Shown here: in pieces, positions 23,354 through 34,959 of the stretch
How the letters are laid out: the number at the start of each line of letters is the position of its first letter
How positions within the stretch are numbered: the first letter of the stretch is position 1
Source: Rhodobiaceae bacterium
GTDB lineage: Bacteria > Pseudomonadota > Alphaproteobacteria > Parvibaculales > Parvibaculaceae
Direction of reading: 5' to 3'
DNA length: 64,000 nt
Assembly: GCA_021404525.1 (NCBI GenBank)
Contig: JAAWWE010000013.1
Span: 37,827 to 101,826 of the forward strand
The notes under the pieces: generated by a model
The model's database searches: none
What the model saw: only the letters and a program-made list of their open reading frames with translations
What the model was told of the DNA's origin: nothing
Translations under genes and position numbers: made by a program

Positions 23354-23825
23354 AACGCGCATCCCCCTCCCAAAACACCAACTCCGCGTACCGTGTCGCC
23401 ACCCAAGCCCTCGGGCGCAGCAGCAAAATGCCATACGCAGATTTCTAGATATTTGTTAGCAGACAAAATGCCAATGCTTATGTCAATTTATTACGACCCA
23501 TTAGAGTGACATTATAAAATGATGTGACACAATCGACACAGAAATACGGCGAACCATCCAAAGAAGTCGCTCGAATTTCCCTTTGATTGTTCACCTATTT
23601 CATAGATTTGGCTGGAGTTCAGGTGCCGCAGCCTTAACTGCCATAGGATCTCTCGATCCAAACTAATGATAGTCATCACTGCTTATTCTTTTTGACTGTC
23701 TTAATATTGCAAACCGCCATCTCCCTCGACAGAAAAGGTCAGCTCTCCACGTCGGCAAAGCCCGCTATTTCCGCTATTGTTGCCAAAGAAAAGATTAGTG
23801 GCGCTTGGGGGGAAGTTTTCTAGTA
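23354..23825. promoter_or_regulatory. Divergent intergenic region between DUF1302 and TetR genes
   Basis: About 470 AT-rich bases separate the two divergent starts. No small gene is visible. It must hold both promoters and probably the TetR operator, but I could not single out a strong palindrome. Confidence 0.4.
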
Positions 23826-24452
23826 ATGAATTCACAAACTACAGATGGTCGACTACGACGAAGCTCTCGCTCACGTGACAAGATAGTAAATGCGGCCCTC
23901 GCTCTCATACAGAAAGGCAGTGTGAAACCAACCGGCAACGAGATAGCCGAGGCGGCAGGCGTCTCGCCTAGAACTGTTTTCCGTCTTTTTGGGGACCTTG
24001 AATTGCTTTTCAGCGCTTGTGAGGTTGGTGTCCTCAGGTTTCTTGAACAATCAACAATTGAAGTCGACCGCAGCGCTTCTTTACAAGAACGCGTTTGGAG
24101 CCTCGCAAAAGCAAAATGCAAATCTTTTGACGAGCGAAGAAATTTTACCCTCTTCTACCTTAGCCGAGTTCAATCTGACTTAGAGACCAATCATACCAGC
24201 GCATCGCAAGCCGAAAAGGAACGGCTTGAACTTTGGGCCGCGCTACCAGAGGTCGTTGCATTGGAAGCGAATGCGCGACATTTGGTGGAAGTCATGTATT
24301 CATCCCGCTGTTGGGATCAACTGCGGTATGCTCAAAACCTCACGTCTGCAGAAGCCCTAAATCTGATTGCGAGCACCGTAATTTCGATTGTAGAATCAGG
24401 CTCTGCATATGCCAGTGTGACCACGGCAGCAGAGAAGAAAATTTTGCGGTAA
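23826..24452 (+). CDS. TetR/AcrR-family transcriptional regulator
   Basis: The start at 23826 is ten bases after GGGGGGAAG; the frame from 23805 would contain that site. The 208 residues have an N-terminal TetR helix-turn-helix (RDKIVNAALALIQKG, PTGNEIAEAAGVSPRTVFRLF at about residues 18-55) and a divergent ligand-binding half. It probably controls the adjacent outer-membrane protein gene. Confidence 0.85.
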   Translation: MNSQTTDGRLRRSSRSRDKIVNAALALIQKGSVKPTGNEIAEAAGVSPRTVFRLFGDLELLFSACEVGVLRFLEQSTIEVDRSASLQERVWSLAKAKCKSFDERRNFTLFYLSRVQSDLETNHTSASQAEKERLELWAALPEVVALEANARHLVEVMYSSRCWDQLRYAQNLTSAEALNLIASTVISIVESGSAYASVTTAAEKKILR

Positions 24453-24659
24453 CGTCAACCTAAAGCCAAGCAATTCCCTGGCATTTGGAATGCCGGCTAA
24501 GGTCGGGTGCAACGAAACCATGCCGCGAAGACCGCCGCTGCTTGCCTTGATGGTTCGTCAAAAACTCAAAAGCGAGATCGAAGAAACATTATGCTACCCA
24601 GCTCATGTAGCAGCTATCTCGCGCCATGACGTCAACGCCCTTTTGATCGCGCGTGGCCG

Positions 24660-24982
24660 GTATATCCAGCACCCACCGAAGTAGACGTGCATTTCGTCGA
24701 GATGCCATTGCGGTTGCCGCGTACCACGAGACTTTCTCAGTCGCTTAGCCACCTGAGGTCCAAATCGGCTCATCATCGCCGGATCGCATTCCGGAAGACA
24801 TCAGTTACGCGTTCCGCCAGCAATTCCTCAACATCACACAAGCTGCGACTAAAGCCGACATGCATACAGACCGCCTGCTGAACGGTTGAAGACGGAAAGT
24901 GGATTTGACGATAGCTGGTCTGTGTCATGTGATCAGGCATCCCGATACACCCATCAATCTATCCGAGTTTGCAACAAAGCGC
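24660..24982 (-). mobile_element. IS6-family transposase remnant, right of the DUF1302/TetR pair
   Basis: The minus strand begins with GCGCTTTGTTGCAAACTCG, an IS6-like terminus. Degraded frames then show LCDVEELLAERVTDV, RFGPQVAKRLRKSRGTR and QPQWHLDEMHVYFGG, which match the DVEDLLAERG and WHLDE blocks of IS6-family transposases but in different frames. The C-terminal half is gone. The bases 24453-24659 and 24983-25319 hold no recognisable gene. Confidence 0.7.
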
Positions 24983-25319
24983 CTTTGCCGGAAACATCGG
25001 CGCAAGACAGTATCCTTTTCCAAATGGAAACTTTTGATCAGCAAGTCAAATTGTCGCTCGGGCTGAGGATCTAATCCATCGCCAGACCACAATTTATTCC
25101 GCTGGTGAAGCAACCCTTTACTCAGGTACCGTCACCACGTTCCAGTCGAACGCTTTCGTCAGATACTGAACATCACATCGTGTGAGCATCATGCCAGCGG
25201 CTAATTTGTGCCACACTCTCAGGTGAGCAAAGGCCCAAACCGACCCGGATGAAGTTGTTGGTAGGGATAAGAGACCGATAAAGCGCGCCGGGCGATTCAG
25301 CTCTTCCTCCTTCAGCTTA

Positions 25320-26933
<1,614 letters not shown>

Positions 26934-27653
26934 TCACTTTAATACAGAGGCGGCAAACGCCGTGTCGGCATCAGCCTTTCCACGATCACTGGCATCGTTT
27001 GAAAATCCAGGATAGGTCTTTCGATAAACGGCAAACAGCGTCTCTATGGGAACGTCTGCAAAAATTCCGTGGTCTGCCACATATTCCATGTGGCGCTGCC
27101 CGTGTGCATCAAACTCATGAAATAGCGCATCTGAGCGTCCATCGAAACAAAGCGGCTTGACGCCAAAACGTTCGCAGAGTTCTGAATTGAAAGCAGGTGT
27201 CACTTTGTAGGACTTTTCGCTGAGCCAAAGCTGTACGTAACCATGATAGACAAATAGGTCTGTCTTCATCGCGGCTTTAAGTTTTTCGGAATTCAAGTGA
27301 TTGCGAACGTCAGCAAAGCCGACGGCCGCCGGTATTCCGGCGGCCCGAAGAGACGCCGTCAACAATATCGCTTTGGGTACGCAAAATGCGGCCTCAGCCT
27401 CGGCAATGACGCTTGCACGATACTGTTCCGGTTGGACAGAAAAAGCGTACGGATCATATCGGATGCTATCGCGGACGGTATTGAAGAGATGTATGGCTCT
27501 TTGTTCATCAGAAGGTTCTTCCAATCCCTGAAGCGCCTCACCAGTAAACCGCTGAACGGCCCCCGAACCGCTGTCTATGAAAACGCCGGGCTTTAGAAGC
27601 GCTTCGATTTTCAGACAGGCACAATCCAGGGGTTTTTCCGCCATCAATGTCAT
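26934..27653 (-). CDS. Transglutaminase-like superfamily protein
   Basis: In this 239-residue protein the segment FCVPKAILLTASLRAAGIPA supplies the Cys-helix of the transglutaminase core, YHGYVQLWL the His strand, and an Asp follows in the next strand region. Bacterial members act as cysteine peptidases or amide-modifying enzymes. It ends 15 bases before the monooxygenase start and is co-transcribed with it. Its role in a catabolic operon is not clear. Confidence 0.75.
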   Translation of the reverse strand: MTLMAEKPLDCACLKIEALLKPGVFIDSGSGAVQRFTGEALQGLEEPSDEQRAIHLFNTVRDSIRYDPYAFSVQPEQYRASVIAEAEAAFCVPKAILLTASLRAAGIPAAVGFADVRNHLNSEKLKAAMKTDLFVYHGYVQLWLSEKSYKVTPAFNSELCERFGVKPLCFDGRSDALFHEFDAHGQRHMEYVADHGIFADVPIETLFAVYRKTYPGFSNDASDRGKADADTAFAASVLK

Positions 27654-27690
27654 GTCTACTCCGTTTCATGGTGCGCGCGATATGCAAACC

Positions 27691-28122
27691 CTATTGTTTT
27701 GCCCCGCCCACCGGTTGAAAGCACGGCAAAATGAAGTCATCCGCGATACGTTCAAAGCAAACTTCCACGGGCATATCGAGAGCTATGGCGTCAAGCGAAC
27801 AGTTGACCAGCCGAGATGCCATCCGAACACCCTCCTCTAGCTCAACCACGATGGCGGCGTAGGGGACATCGGCCGCAAAAGCTGGATGGAAGGCCTGATG
27901 CGTCACCGTCCAGGAAAAAATGCTGCCTCGTCCCGTGGATGGCGTCCATTCAAACTCGAACGAGCCGCATTTTGCGCATGTGTATCGCGGGAGAAACCGC
28001 CAGACATTACACGAGGAACATCTCTGAAAATAGAGAGTGCCGTCCTGACACTTGTCCCAAAATTCCTGCTCGATGGGATCTTGTACTTTTGGTTTGGGTC
28101 TTTGGATCACCGGCTGTTCCAT
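27691..28122 (-). CDS. Zinc-ribbon OB-fold (DUF35) protein, thiolase partner 1
   Basis: The 143-residue protein has an N-terminal helix (EQEFWDKCQDGTLYFQRCS), a four-cysteine rubredoxin-like zinc ribbon (CSSC...CAKCGS) and a C-terminal OB-fold (GSIFSWTVTH, YAAIVVELEEGVRMASRLV). DUF35 proteins form complexes with thiolase-like SCP2 proteins, as in the Ltp2-ChsH2 aldolase of steroid side-chain degradation. Its ATG overlaps the thiolase stop (TAATG). Confidence 0.88.
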   Translation of the reverse strand: MEQPVIQRPKPKVQDPIEQEFWDKCQDGTLYFQRCSSCNVWRFLPRYTCAKCGSFEFEWTPSTGRGSIFSWTVTHQAFHPAFAADVPYAAIVVELEEGVRMASRLVNCSLDAIALDMPVEVCFERIADDFILPCFQPVGGAKQ

Positions 28123-29294
28123 TACGAAGCCTTCCTCAATATTGCAACGCTTCCGTCGCCAAGGTCTCCCCAGCCGCTCACCAACCCGACTTGGGCATCC
28201 TTAACCTGGCGTTCGCCAGCGTCACCCCTGAGCTGACGCACTGCCTCCAACGTATGATTCAACCCCCATACATGTGCCTCACTCAAAAGGCCACCATGGG
28301 TGTTGAGCGGAAATTTTCCGCCGATCTCAATTTGTCCGTCTTTAACGAAATCCCACGCACCGCCGGGCTCGAAATAGCCAAGAGCCTCAAGCTGCAATAA
28401 CACAACATAGGTGAAGCAGTCGTAGATTTGCAGAAAATCCATATCCTGTGGTTTGACGCCAGCCATCTCAAATGCCCGCGGTGCGGCATAGCTCAATCCA
28501 ATTTTGAAGGGATCAGGCCTTGAAGGAATATCGTCCGCCGGATAAGGATGGCCTTCAGCGGCACCTGCGATCAATACTGGTCTGTGCGGCATATCTTTAG
28601 CACGCTCAGCACTCGAGACGATCACCGCACACGCACCATCCGTCTCAAGGCAGCAATCATAAAGGCGGAATGGCTCCGATATCATCCGGGCATTGAAGTA
28701 TTTCTCTTCGTCCAGCGGATTTCCGTAGGTAAAAGCATTTGGGTTGAGCTGTGCGTGGCGACGACAAGCCAATGCAACCGCCCCCATCGGTTCTGGACCG
28801 ACATTGTAGAGTTTGGAGTGACGCATCGCCAGCCATGCGTACATTTGCACCGGCAACATTACACCATACGGTAGATAGTAACCGCGGATCGTATTTGTCA
28901 ACGTGTTCATATTCATTGGGCGGCTGGCCGGGCGTCCAGGCTTGGGCCGGAGCGCTGAATAACCATTCCAGCCAAGGACCACCAAAACATGGTCAGCGAC
29001 GCCCGCAGCCACGACCATCGCCGCAGATTGCAGCGCCGCCGTCGGGCTTGCACCCCCCATATGTACTGTTGATGCGTATCTGAGAACGTGAATACCGAGG
29101 TTTGCCGCTAGCTCCTCAGACGTGGTGTACACAGGCGGCGTCACCATTCCATCAATGTCCGACGCTTTCAGTCCGGCATCGGCAATCGCGGCAAGACTAG
29201 CCTCCAGCATCATGCCGACCGCCGTCTTTTCCGTCCCCTTGACATACTCTGTCTGACCGATCCCGACGATCGCTGACTTATCGCTGAAACTCAT
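28122..29294 (-). CDS. SCP2/thiolase-like lipid-transfer protein 1
   Basis: The 390-residue thiolase-fold protein has an [13 protein letters not shown] opening and the [20 protein letters not shown] region where canonical thiolases carry the active-site Cys; here MGGAS replaces it. It ends with [15 protein letters not shown] and [16 protein letters not shown]. The absent nucleophilic Cys and the translationally coupled DUF35 partner point to a retro-aldolase or SCPx-like carbon-carbon lyase acting on CoA thioesters rather than a thiolytic thiolase. Confidence 0.85.
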   Translation of the reverse strand: MSFSDKSAIVGIGQTEYVKGTEKTAVGMMLEASLAAIADAGLKASDIDGMVTPPVYTTSEELAANLGIHVLRYASTVHMGGASPTAALQSAAMVVAAGVADHVLVVLGWNGYSALRPKPGRPASRPMNMNTLTNTIRGYYLPYGVMLPVQMYAWLAMRHSKLYNVGPEPMGAVALACRRHAQLNPNAFTYGNPLDEEKYFNARMISEPFRLYDCCLETDGACAVIVSSAERAKDMPHRPVLIAGAAEGHPYPADDIPSRPDPFKIGLSYAAPRAFEMAGVKPQDMDFLQIYDCFTYVVLLQLEALGYFEPGGAWDFVKDGQIEIGGKFPLNTHGGLLSEAHVWGLNHTLEAVRQLRGDAGERQVKDAQVGLVSGWGDLGDGSVAILRKAS

Positions 29295-29347
29295 ATTATC
29301 GCTTAGTCCTGTGTTTCAATTTTTGGGCCATTTATGCAGCTGAGAAC

Positions 29348-30442
29348 CTATACTTCTGGGATCAGGCATGAATGAATTGACTCATCGCCTGGCACTTGGC
29401 GCGCGAGTGTTTTGATTGCAAGCTCCGCATCTTCCAAAGAAAAATTGTGCGTGTGCATCTTCTCCAGCTGCACCGTCTTGCTCTCAATGAGGTCAATTGC
29501 CTTACCGTAGCCACTAGCGGTAACGCCAATCGCGCCCTTGATGGTAATTTCCTTCATAACAATCATATCAGTGACGAAGTCAGGAATGGGTTTGAACCCC
29601 TTAACTCCCGCAAGAACGATCGTACCGCCTGCACAGACATAACTGAGTGTCTCTCGAACCGGGTCAGTCGCATAGGACGTCACGTCGATCACGACATCGG
29701 CGCCTCGCCCTTTGGTAATCTCCGCGATGCGCTCTACCGCATTTTCATTGTCGACATCAATCGTGTAATCGGCGCCATAGAATTTAGCCAGTTTCAGCTT
29801 GTCCGCATCCGCCGCGAGCCCAGTCACGATGATGGTCCCGGCACCGGCATGGCGGGCAGCAATGACGCTTGCCAACCCGCGTTGCCCTGGCCCTAGAACA
29901 ACAACTGTGTCACCTACCTGGGTCTGAGGGATTTCGACTGCCCACCGGAAGCCAGCTCCCAGCGGATTGAACATAACCGCAATTTCCGCTGGCAGCGACT
30001 TGTCCATTTTGTGCACGACCGCATTGGGGGCGACATACATATATTGTGAGTAAGCACCCCACAGTGCCGGCTCCGACGTCAACGGGATATAAGAATATAT
30101 CTCACGGCGGTCGCAAAGGTGGTAGCTGCCAGACAGGCACGTATCGCAGGAATGGCACGAGAGCATCGTCTCCACTGCGACGCGGTCGCCAACATCGACG
30201 CGCCATCTTGTCGCCGCCTTATCCCCAATAGCTTCAATAATGCCTAGCGGCTCGTGGCCAGGGATCACGGGCATGGGCGTGTTTAGAACACCTTCATATT
30301 GCTCGTAGTCGCTGCCGCATATGCCGCAGGCTTCGATTCGAATAATCGCACTGTCATCGGATATCGCGGGGATCGGTAGATCGCGCCGTTCCAGTTTGCG
30401 TGGACCCGTCTGAACGATGGCCATGGTCTTTTTCGGTAACAT
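29348..30442 (-). CDS. Zinc-dependent medium-chain alcohol dehydrogenase
   Basis: The ATG at 30442 follows GGAGGTTGCGC. The 364 residues carry the catalytic-zinc motif CGICGSD, GHEPLGIIEAIGD, and a Cys-rich lobe (SCHSCDTCLSGSYHLC) that binds the structural zinc, then a nucleotide-binding VVLGPGQRGLA. It should oxidise an alcohol to an aldehyde or ketone with NAD(P), a natural step before the Baeyer-Villiger enzyme. It is divergent from the gene at 30600. Confidence 0.88.
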   Translation of the reverse strand: MLPKKTMAIVQTGPRKLERRDLPIPAISDDSAIIRIEACGICGSDYEQYEGVLNTPMPVIPGHEPLGIIEAIGDKAATRWRVDVGDRVAVETMLSCHSCDTCLSGSYHLCDRREIYSYIPLTSEPALWGAYSQYMYVAPNAVVHKMDKSLPAEIAVMFNPLGAGFRWAVEIPQTQVGDTVVVLGPGQRGLASVIAARHAGAGTIIVTGLAADADKLKLAKFYGADYTIDVDNENAVERIAEITKGRGADVVIDVTSYATDPVRETLSYVCAGGTIVLAGVKGFKPIPDFVTDMIVMKEITIKGAIGVTASGYGKAIDLIESKTVQLEKMHTHNFSLEDAELAIKTLARQVPGDESIHSCLIPEV

Positions 30443-30480
30443 GCGCAACCTCCAAAAATAGAAACTCACCCACACCTATA

Positions 30481-30514
30481 AACATATATGTGTTTTTTGT
30501 TTCGCTTATATGTT
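30481..30514. promoter_or_regulatory. Putative operator in the 30442/30600 divergent promoter
   Basis: AACATATA (30481-30488) and TATATGTT (30507-30514) form an inverted repeat. The 21 bases from 30481 match 19 of 21 bases with the minus strand of 38764-38784, in another divergent promoter of this cluster. A common regulator is likely. Confidence 0.5.
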
Positions 30515-30599
30515 ATACAGGTAACTCTTCGCTGACGGGAAGAGAAAAAACAACAACGCCCAACGCGTCGCCTGAAAAGCAGTATCGAGGAAGGATGTC

Positions 30600-31178
30600 A
30601 TGAGCGATTTAACCGGGGCCCGTGTCCCATTACTAAGTATTGCAGAGGCGGAAAAAATCGCCGCTTCAAACGGCATTTCCGAACAAATGGCACCGCTAAG
30701 TGTCTTTCGAGTTCTACTCAGGCACCCCGGGCTCGCAAAGGAACTTAGTTCTACACTCAATACTCTGTTATTTGATGGTAACAAGCTGGACGCACGTTTG
30801 CGCGAGCTTGTTATCATGCGCATTGGCTGGAAAACGGCCTCACTCTATGAATGGACGCAGCATTGGCGCGTCGCGCGGATGCTCGAAATTTCCGAAGACG
30901 ACATCCTGGCAGTCCGCGAGTGGAAGACTTCCAGCCTCCTCTCTGACCTTGACAAAGCAGTGATGAAGGCAACGGACGAAACCTTGGACGGGGGCATGAT
31001 TTCAGATTCCACGTGGGCCGAGCTTGCTAAAGGACTTAAGTCGTCTGAAGAACGCATCGAACTGGTCGTCGCCATCGGAAATTGGACGCTGTTCTCACAA
31101 CTTTTGAAGAGTTTGAAAATTCCCCTTGAAGATGGTGTGGATTCTTGGCCGCCGGACGGGAAAACCCCCACTGCCTGA
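30600..31178 (+). CDS. Carboxymuconolactone decarboxylase/AhpD-like protein
   Basis: GAGGAAGGA precedes the ATG at 30600. The 192-residue protein has the CMD-family core LDARLRELVIMRIGW, ASLYEWTQHWRVAR and a second helical repeat. The redox Cys pair of AhpD is replaced (EWTQHW), as in many catabolic CMD homologues of unknown activity. It is the first gene of a plus-strand operon with MaoC and FadH-like genes. Confidence 0.8.
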   Translation: MSDLTGARVPLLSIAEAEKIAASNGISEQMAPLSVFRVLLRHPGLAKELSSTLNTLLFDGNKLDARLRELVIMRIGWKTASLYEWTQHWRVARMLEISEDDILAVREWKTSSLLSDLDKAVMKATDETLDGGMISDSTWAELAKGLKSSEERIELVVAIGNWTLFSQLLKSLKIPLEDGVDSWPPDGKTPTA

Positions 31179-31213
31179 CAACCATCTGCATCACAAAAGC
31201 GAGATTAGAAAAC

Positions 31214-32062
31214 ATGGATAAAAAGCCGATCTCAAACGAATTAGTCGGGCTTGCGTTCGAGCCGAGAGAAGTATCCTGGACCCAGAAAGACGTTATGCTG
31301 TATGCGTTGGGCGCTGGCGCTCGGCCGGAAAATGACCTCGACTTCATTTACGAAGGAAAGGGCCCCAACGTACTGCCGACTTATGCAGTTATTCCTGGCG
31401 GTGTTGGGCTCGGCGGCATGATGGGCAAAGTTGATATGAAGCTCGAAATGCTTCTGCATGGAGAGCAATCGATTGAGCTCTACCGCCCACTGCCCCCCTC
31501 AGCAACCGTAACGGTGGTCGGCCGTATCACGGAAGTCTGGGATAAAGGCAAAGCAGCAGTGCTGGGCGTCGAAAGCGTCGCAAGTGATGCCGACGGTGAG
31601 TTGTTCAAAACGCATGCGACGCTGTTCGTGCGCGGTGCTGGCGGCTTCGGTGGCGAGCGCGGCCCCTCGTCAGCCGGGATTAACGTAGCGCCCGACCGCG
31701 CTCCCGACATTATTGTGGAAGACGTAACGCGCCCCGAGCAGGGCGCTATTTACCGTCTGTCCGGCGACAGCAATCCAATCCACATTGATCCCGATTTTGC
31801 TAAACTGGGCGGCTTCGGACGCCCTTTCGTACACGGTCTTTGTACCTATGGGTTTATCGGCCGCGCCGCTCTTAAGGCGCTTTGCGGCAACGACCCATCA
31901 AAGTTTCGTTCCTTTAGCGGTCGGTTTGCAGACCAAGTCTACTTTGGCGACACCATCGTCACAAAAATTTGGAAGACCGGTGCGGGCGAGGCGATCATTC
32001 AGGGCGAGACACAGAAAGGCAAAATTGTTCTGTCTCAAGCCAAAGTAACATACGGCGAATGA
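31214..32062 (+). CDS. MaoC-family (R)-specific enoyl-CoA hydratase
   Basis: The 282-residue double hotdog protein starts at 31214 (MDKKPISNELVGLAF). It contains SGDSNPIHIDPDFAKLGGF followed by RPFVHGLCTYGF, the hydratase-2 motif with catalytic Asp and His, in its C-terminal half. This is the layout of the hydratase 2 domain of peroxisomal multifunctional enzyme 2. It would hydrate 2-enoyl-CoA intermediates of a bulky acyl side chain. Confidence 0.9.
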   Translation: MDKKPISNELVGLAFEPREVSWTQKDVMLYALGAGARPENDLDFIYEGKGPNVLPTYAVIPGGVGLGGMMGKVDMKLEMLLHGEQSIELYRPLPPSATVTVVGRITEVWDKGKAAVLGVESVASDADGELFKTHATLFVRGAGGFGGERGPSSAGINVAPDRAPDIIVEDVTRPEQGAIYRLSGDSNPIHIDPDFAKLGGFGRPFVHGLCTYGFIGRAALKALCGNDPSKFRSFSGRFADQVYFGDTIVTKIWKTGAGEAIIQGETQKGKIVLSQAKVTYGE

Positions 32063-32076
32063 GGTAAATCACGCAG

Positions 32077-34110
32077 ATGACGGTTTCGGCTTTCTCCCAT
32101 CTTCTGGCGCCACTTGATCTTGGTCACACGCAGCTTAAGAACCGTGTGCTGATGGGGTCGATGCATACGGGTCTGGAAGAAATGCCTGACGGCTACGCCC
32201 GGCAGGCCGCTTTTTTCTCTGCCCGGGCCAGGGGCGGTGTCGGGCTGATCGTTACCGGCGGCATCTCTCCCAACATAGCCGGCCGGTTGGCGCCGCGCGC
32301 CTCAGTCATGACGGAAGAAACCGTTGCCGGTCATCGGCTTATCGTTGACGCTGTTCACGCCGAAGGCGGCAAGATCGTTCTGCAACTCCTCCATGCCGGG
32401 CGCTATGCGCGGCACGAAGATTTGGTTGCCCCTTCGGCTATCGCGTCAAGTATCAACCCGCTTACACCCCGCGCTCTCACAACCAAAGAGATAGAGGAGA
32501 CGATTGAGGATTTTGCCCGCACCGCCCTGCTGGCCAGAAAGGCCGGTTACGACGGCGTCGAAATCATGGGTTCAGAAGGCTATCTGCTCAACCAGTTCAC
32601 CGCGCCGCGCACTAACCAACGTGATGACGGTTGGGGCGGCTCGGCGGAGAACCGCCGCCGTTTTCCGCTTGAGACCGTAAGACGCGTCCGCGAGACGGCG
32701 GGCCCGGACTTTATCATCATCTACCGATTGTCAGTGCTCGATCTGGTGGAGGGCGGCAACAGCTGGGAAGAAATCGCCGCCCAAGCAAAAGGTGTCGAGG
32801 CCGCTGGCTCCAGCCTTATCAATACCGGTGTCGGCTGGCACGAGGCACGCATACCAACCATTGCCCACATGGTCCCACGGGGCGCTTTCATTTGGGCAGT
32901 CGAGAAACTCAAGGGCGAGGTCACAATCCCGGTTGTCGCCTCAAACCGCATCAACACGCCTGAACAAGCCGAAGAAATATTGGCGGGCGAAAAAGCCGAC
33001 ATGGTGTCCATGGCGCGCCCGCTCCTGTCCGATCCCGATTTGGTCGCAAGTGCGGCAGCGCTGCGGCCTGTCAATATTTGCATCGGTTGCAACCAAGCAT
33101 GTCTCGACAATGCTTTCACCGGCAAACTCACCACTTGCATGGTGAACCCTTTCGCCTGCCGGGAAACGGAGCTTCGACTCGAAACCGCAACCAAGCCAAA
33201 ACGGATTGCCATCGTGGGGGCCGGCCCAGCGGGGTTGGCGGCCGCGGAAATTTCCGCACGGCGAGGGCACCAGGTCACCCTGTTGGACGCAGGTAAACAG
33301 ATCGGCGGCCAGTTCAACCTCGCCCGGCGTATCCCAGGCAAAGAGGATTACGCCGAAACCATTCATTACTACGAACGCCGCTTGTCGGATTTAGGCGTGA
33401 CCATTCGTCTGGAGACGATGGCCGACGCTGCAATCCTTTCCGCTCTCGGTGCTGACGAAATCGTTCTGGCGACCGGCGTGCACCCTCGCGTACCGGACAT
33501 TGAAGGGGTCGGCCACCTTTGCGTAATGACCTATGATCAAGCCATTCTAAAACCGGAGAGGGTTGGCAAAAGAGTGGCACTTATCGGGGCCGGCGGCATC
33601 GGCTTCGATGTTGCAGCACTTTTGTTACACCCAGAAGGAACACAAGACCCCCGTAAACCAGATACTCTAACCTTCGCACGGGAATGGGGCATAGACCTTA
33701 CATATCAGGCTCGGGGCGCGCTATTGCCGAGCGAGCACCGCTGGCCGGCGCGCCGCACGGTCTATCTGCTGCAAAGGCGAGAAAGTTCCAAATTCGGAAC
33801 AGGCCTCTCCAAGACACGAGGGTGGGCTAATTTTTTGGAAGTGATGTTTCGTGGTGTCAACATGATCGGTGATGCCGTCTACAAAAAGATAGACGATGAT
33901 GGCTTGCATGCTGAAATCTGCGGAGACGCCCGCGCTTTCAACGTGGATACAATTGTCTTATGTTCCGGTCAAGAACGCTCCGACGCGCTGCTTCCAGAGT
34001 TACAATCTCTAGGCGTTCCGCTTCACTGTATTGGCGGCGTGAAGGATCCGCGCGAACTCGACGCGGTGCGAGCGTTCGAAGATGGTACGCGGCTAGCGCT
34101 CACCTTGTAG
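32077..34110 (+). CDS. 2,4-dienoyl-CoA reductase-type NADH:flavin oxidoreductase
   Basis: The 677-residue protein has an Old-Yellow-Enzyme TIM barrel in the first ~330 residues (LLHAGRYARH, YDGVEIMGSEGYLLNQF), a 4Fe-4S cysteine cluster at about residues 335, 338, 342 and 354, and FAD/NAD(P) Rossmann motifs (GAGPAGLAAAE near 381, GAGGIGFDVA). This is the FadH/trimethylamine-dehydrogenase architecture. It would reduce conjugated double bonds in CoA esters or cyclic enones. It starts 14 bases after the MaoC stop. Confidence 0.9.
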   Translation: MTVSAFSHLLAPLDLGHTQLKNRVLMGSMHTGLEEMPDGYARQAAFFSARARGGVGLIVTGGISPNIAGRLAPRASVMTEETVAGHRLIVDAVHAEGGKIVLQLLHAGRYARHEDLVAPSAIASSINPLTPRALTTKEIEETIEDFARTALLARKAGYDGVEIMGSEGYLLNQFTAPRTNQRDDGWGGSAENRRRFPLETVRRVRETAGPDFIIIYRLSVLDLVEGGNSWEEIAAQAKGVEAAGSSLINTGVGWHEARIPTIAHMVPRGAFIWAVEKLKGEVTIPVVASNRINTPEQAEEILAGEKADMVSMARPLLSDPDLVASAAALRPVNICIGCNQACLDNAFTGKLTTCMVNPFACRETELRLETATKPKRIAIVGAGPAGLAAAEISARRGHQVTLLDAGKQIGGQFNLARRIPGKEDYAETIHYYERRLSDLGVTIRLETMADAAILSALGADEIVLATGVHPRVPDIEGVGHLCVMTYDQAILKPERVGKRVALIGAGGIGFDVAALLLHPEGTQDPRKPDTLTFAREWGIDLTYQARGALLPSEHRWPARRTVYLLQRRESSKFGTGLSKTRGWANFLEVMFRGVNMIGDAVYKKIDDDGLHAEICGDARAFNVDTIVLCSGQERSDALLPELQSLGVPLHCIGGVKDPRELDAVRAFEDGTRLALTL

Positions 34111-34158
34111 CAAGAACGGAAGACACGACAAACCATGGGAGAATCGACAGGATCAGAA

Positions 34159-34959
34159 ATGTCCAACGCGCGATCTGCAACCGTCAAGTCGGCGGCGCGC
34201 GTTCTGGAAATTTTTGAATATTTTGACGAGACGCGTCGGCCTGTCACTATTCACGAGGCAGCCGAAGCTCTCGGATATCCGCACTCAAGTAGCGCGGCCC
34301 TCCTCAAAAGTCTTGTTGCGCTTGGCTACCTTGACCATGACGAGAGGGCGAAGACGTTTTTTCCCAGCATTCGCATTTCACTTCTGGGAAACTGGATTGA
34401 GGCCGAGACGCTTCCAGTCCGCCACATTCACCGTCTGATGCAACATCTTTCAGATGAAACCGGCTGTACTGTGATCCTGGCAATTCGGTCTGGTGTTCAC
34501 ATTCAGTACATCAAAGTACTGCAGGGAACGACGCCCATTCGATTTTACGTGAAGCCTGGCACGCGACGACTCCTGCCCTTCTCGACAATCGGACGCGTAC
34601 AGCTCGCTGCATTGCCAACCGCAAAGGGGTCCCAACTCATCAAAGAGGCCCTCTCACGCAACCCAGAGGCAGCAGCACAATCGCAAGCGCAGATTGAGGA
34701 AGAGCTCACCGGGATTAGACGGCGGGGATATGCATTCTATACCGGACTGGTGACGCCAAATGCCACGATGCTGGCCATGCCGGTGGCCAAAACCCGCGCC
34801 GGGGAGCCGGTCGCCATCGGCATCGCCGCACCAAAGGATCATTTTAAGGATCGAAAGCGGGCATATATTGACCTTATGAAAGAAGCCATCAAAGCAAATA
34901 TCACAGAAGCTGCTGGCAACCCGGTTTCCCCCGAAATCAAAACTACCAAAAAGTCCTAA
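34159..34959 (+). CDS. IclR-family transcriptional regulator
   Basis: The ATG at 34159 has AGGA six bases upstream; another ATG at 34135 is unsupported by a binding site. The 266 residues have an N-terminal winged helix (SAARVLEIFEYF, TIHEAAEALGYPHSSSAALLKSL) and the IclR effector domain (LPFSTIGRVQLAAL, RRRGYAF). It lies at the end of the plus-strand operon, four bases into the convergent hydrolase gene, and probably controls this segment. Confidence 0.88.
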   Translation: MSNARSATVKSAARVLEIFEYFDETRRPVTIHEAAEALGYPHSSSAALLKSLVALGYLDHDERAKTFFPSIRISLLGNWIEAETLPVRHIHRLMQHLSDETGCTVILAIRSGVHIQYIKVLQGTTPIRFYVKPGTRRLLPFSTIGRVQLAALPTAKGSQLIKEALSRNPEAAAQSQAQIEEELTGIRRRGYAFYTGLVTPNATMLAMPVAKTRAGEPVAIGIAAPKDHFKDRKRAYIDLMKEAIKANITEAAGNPVSPEIKTTKKS

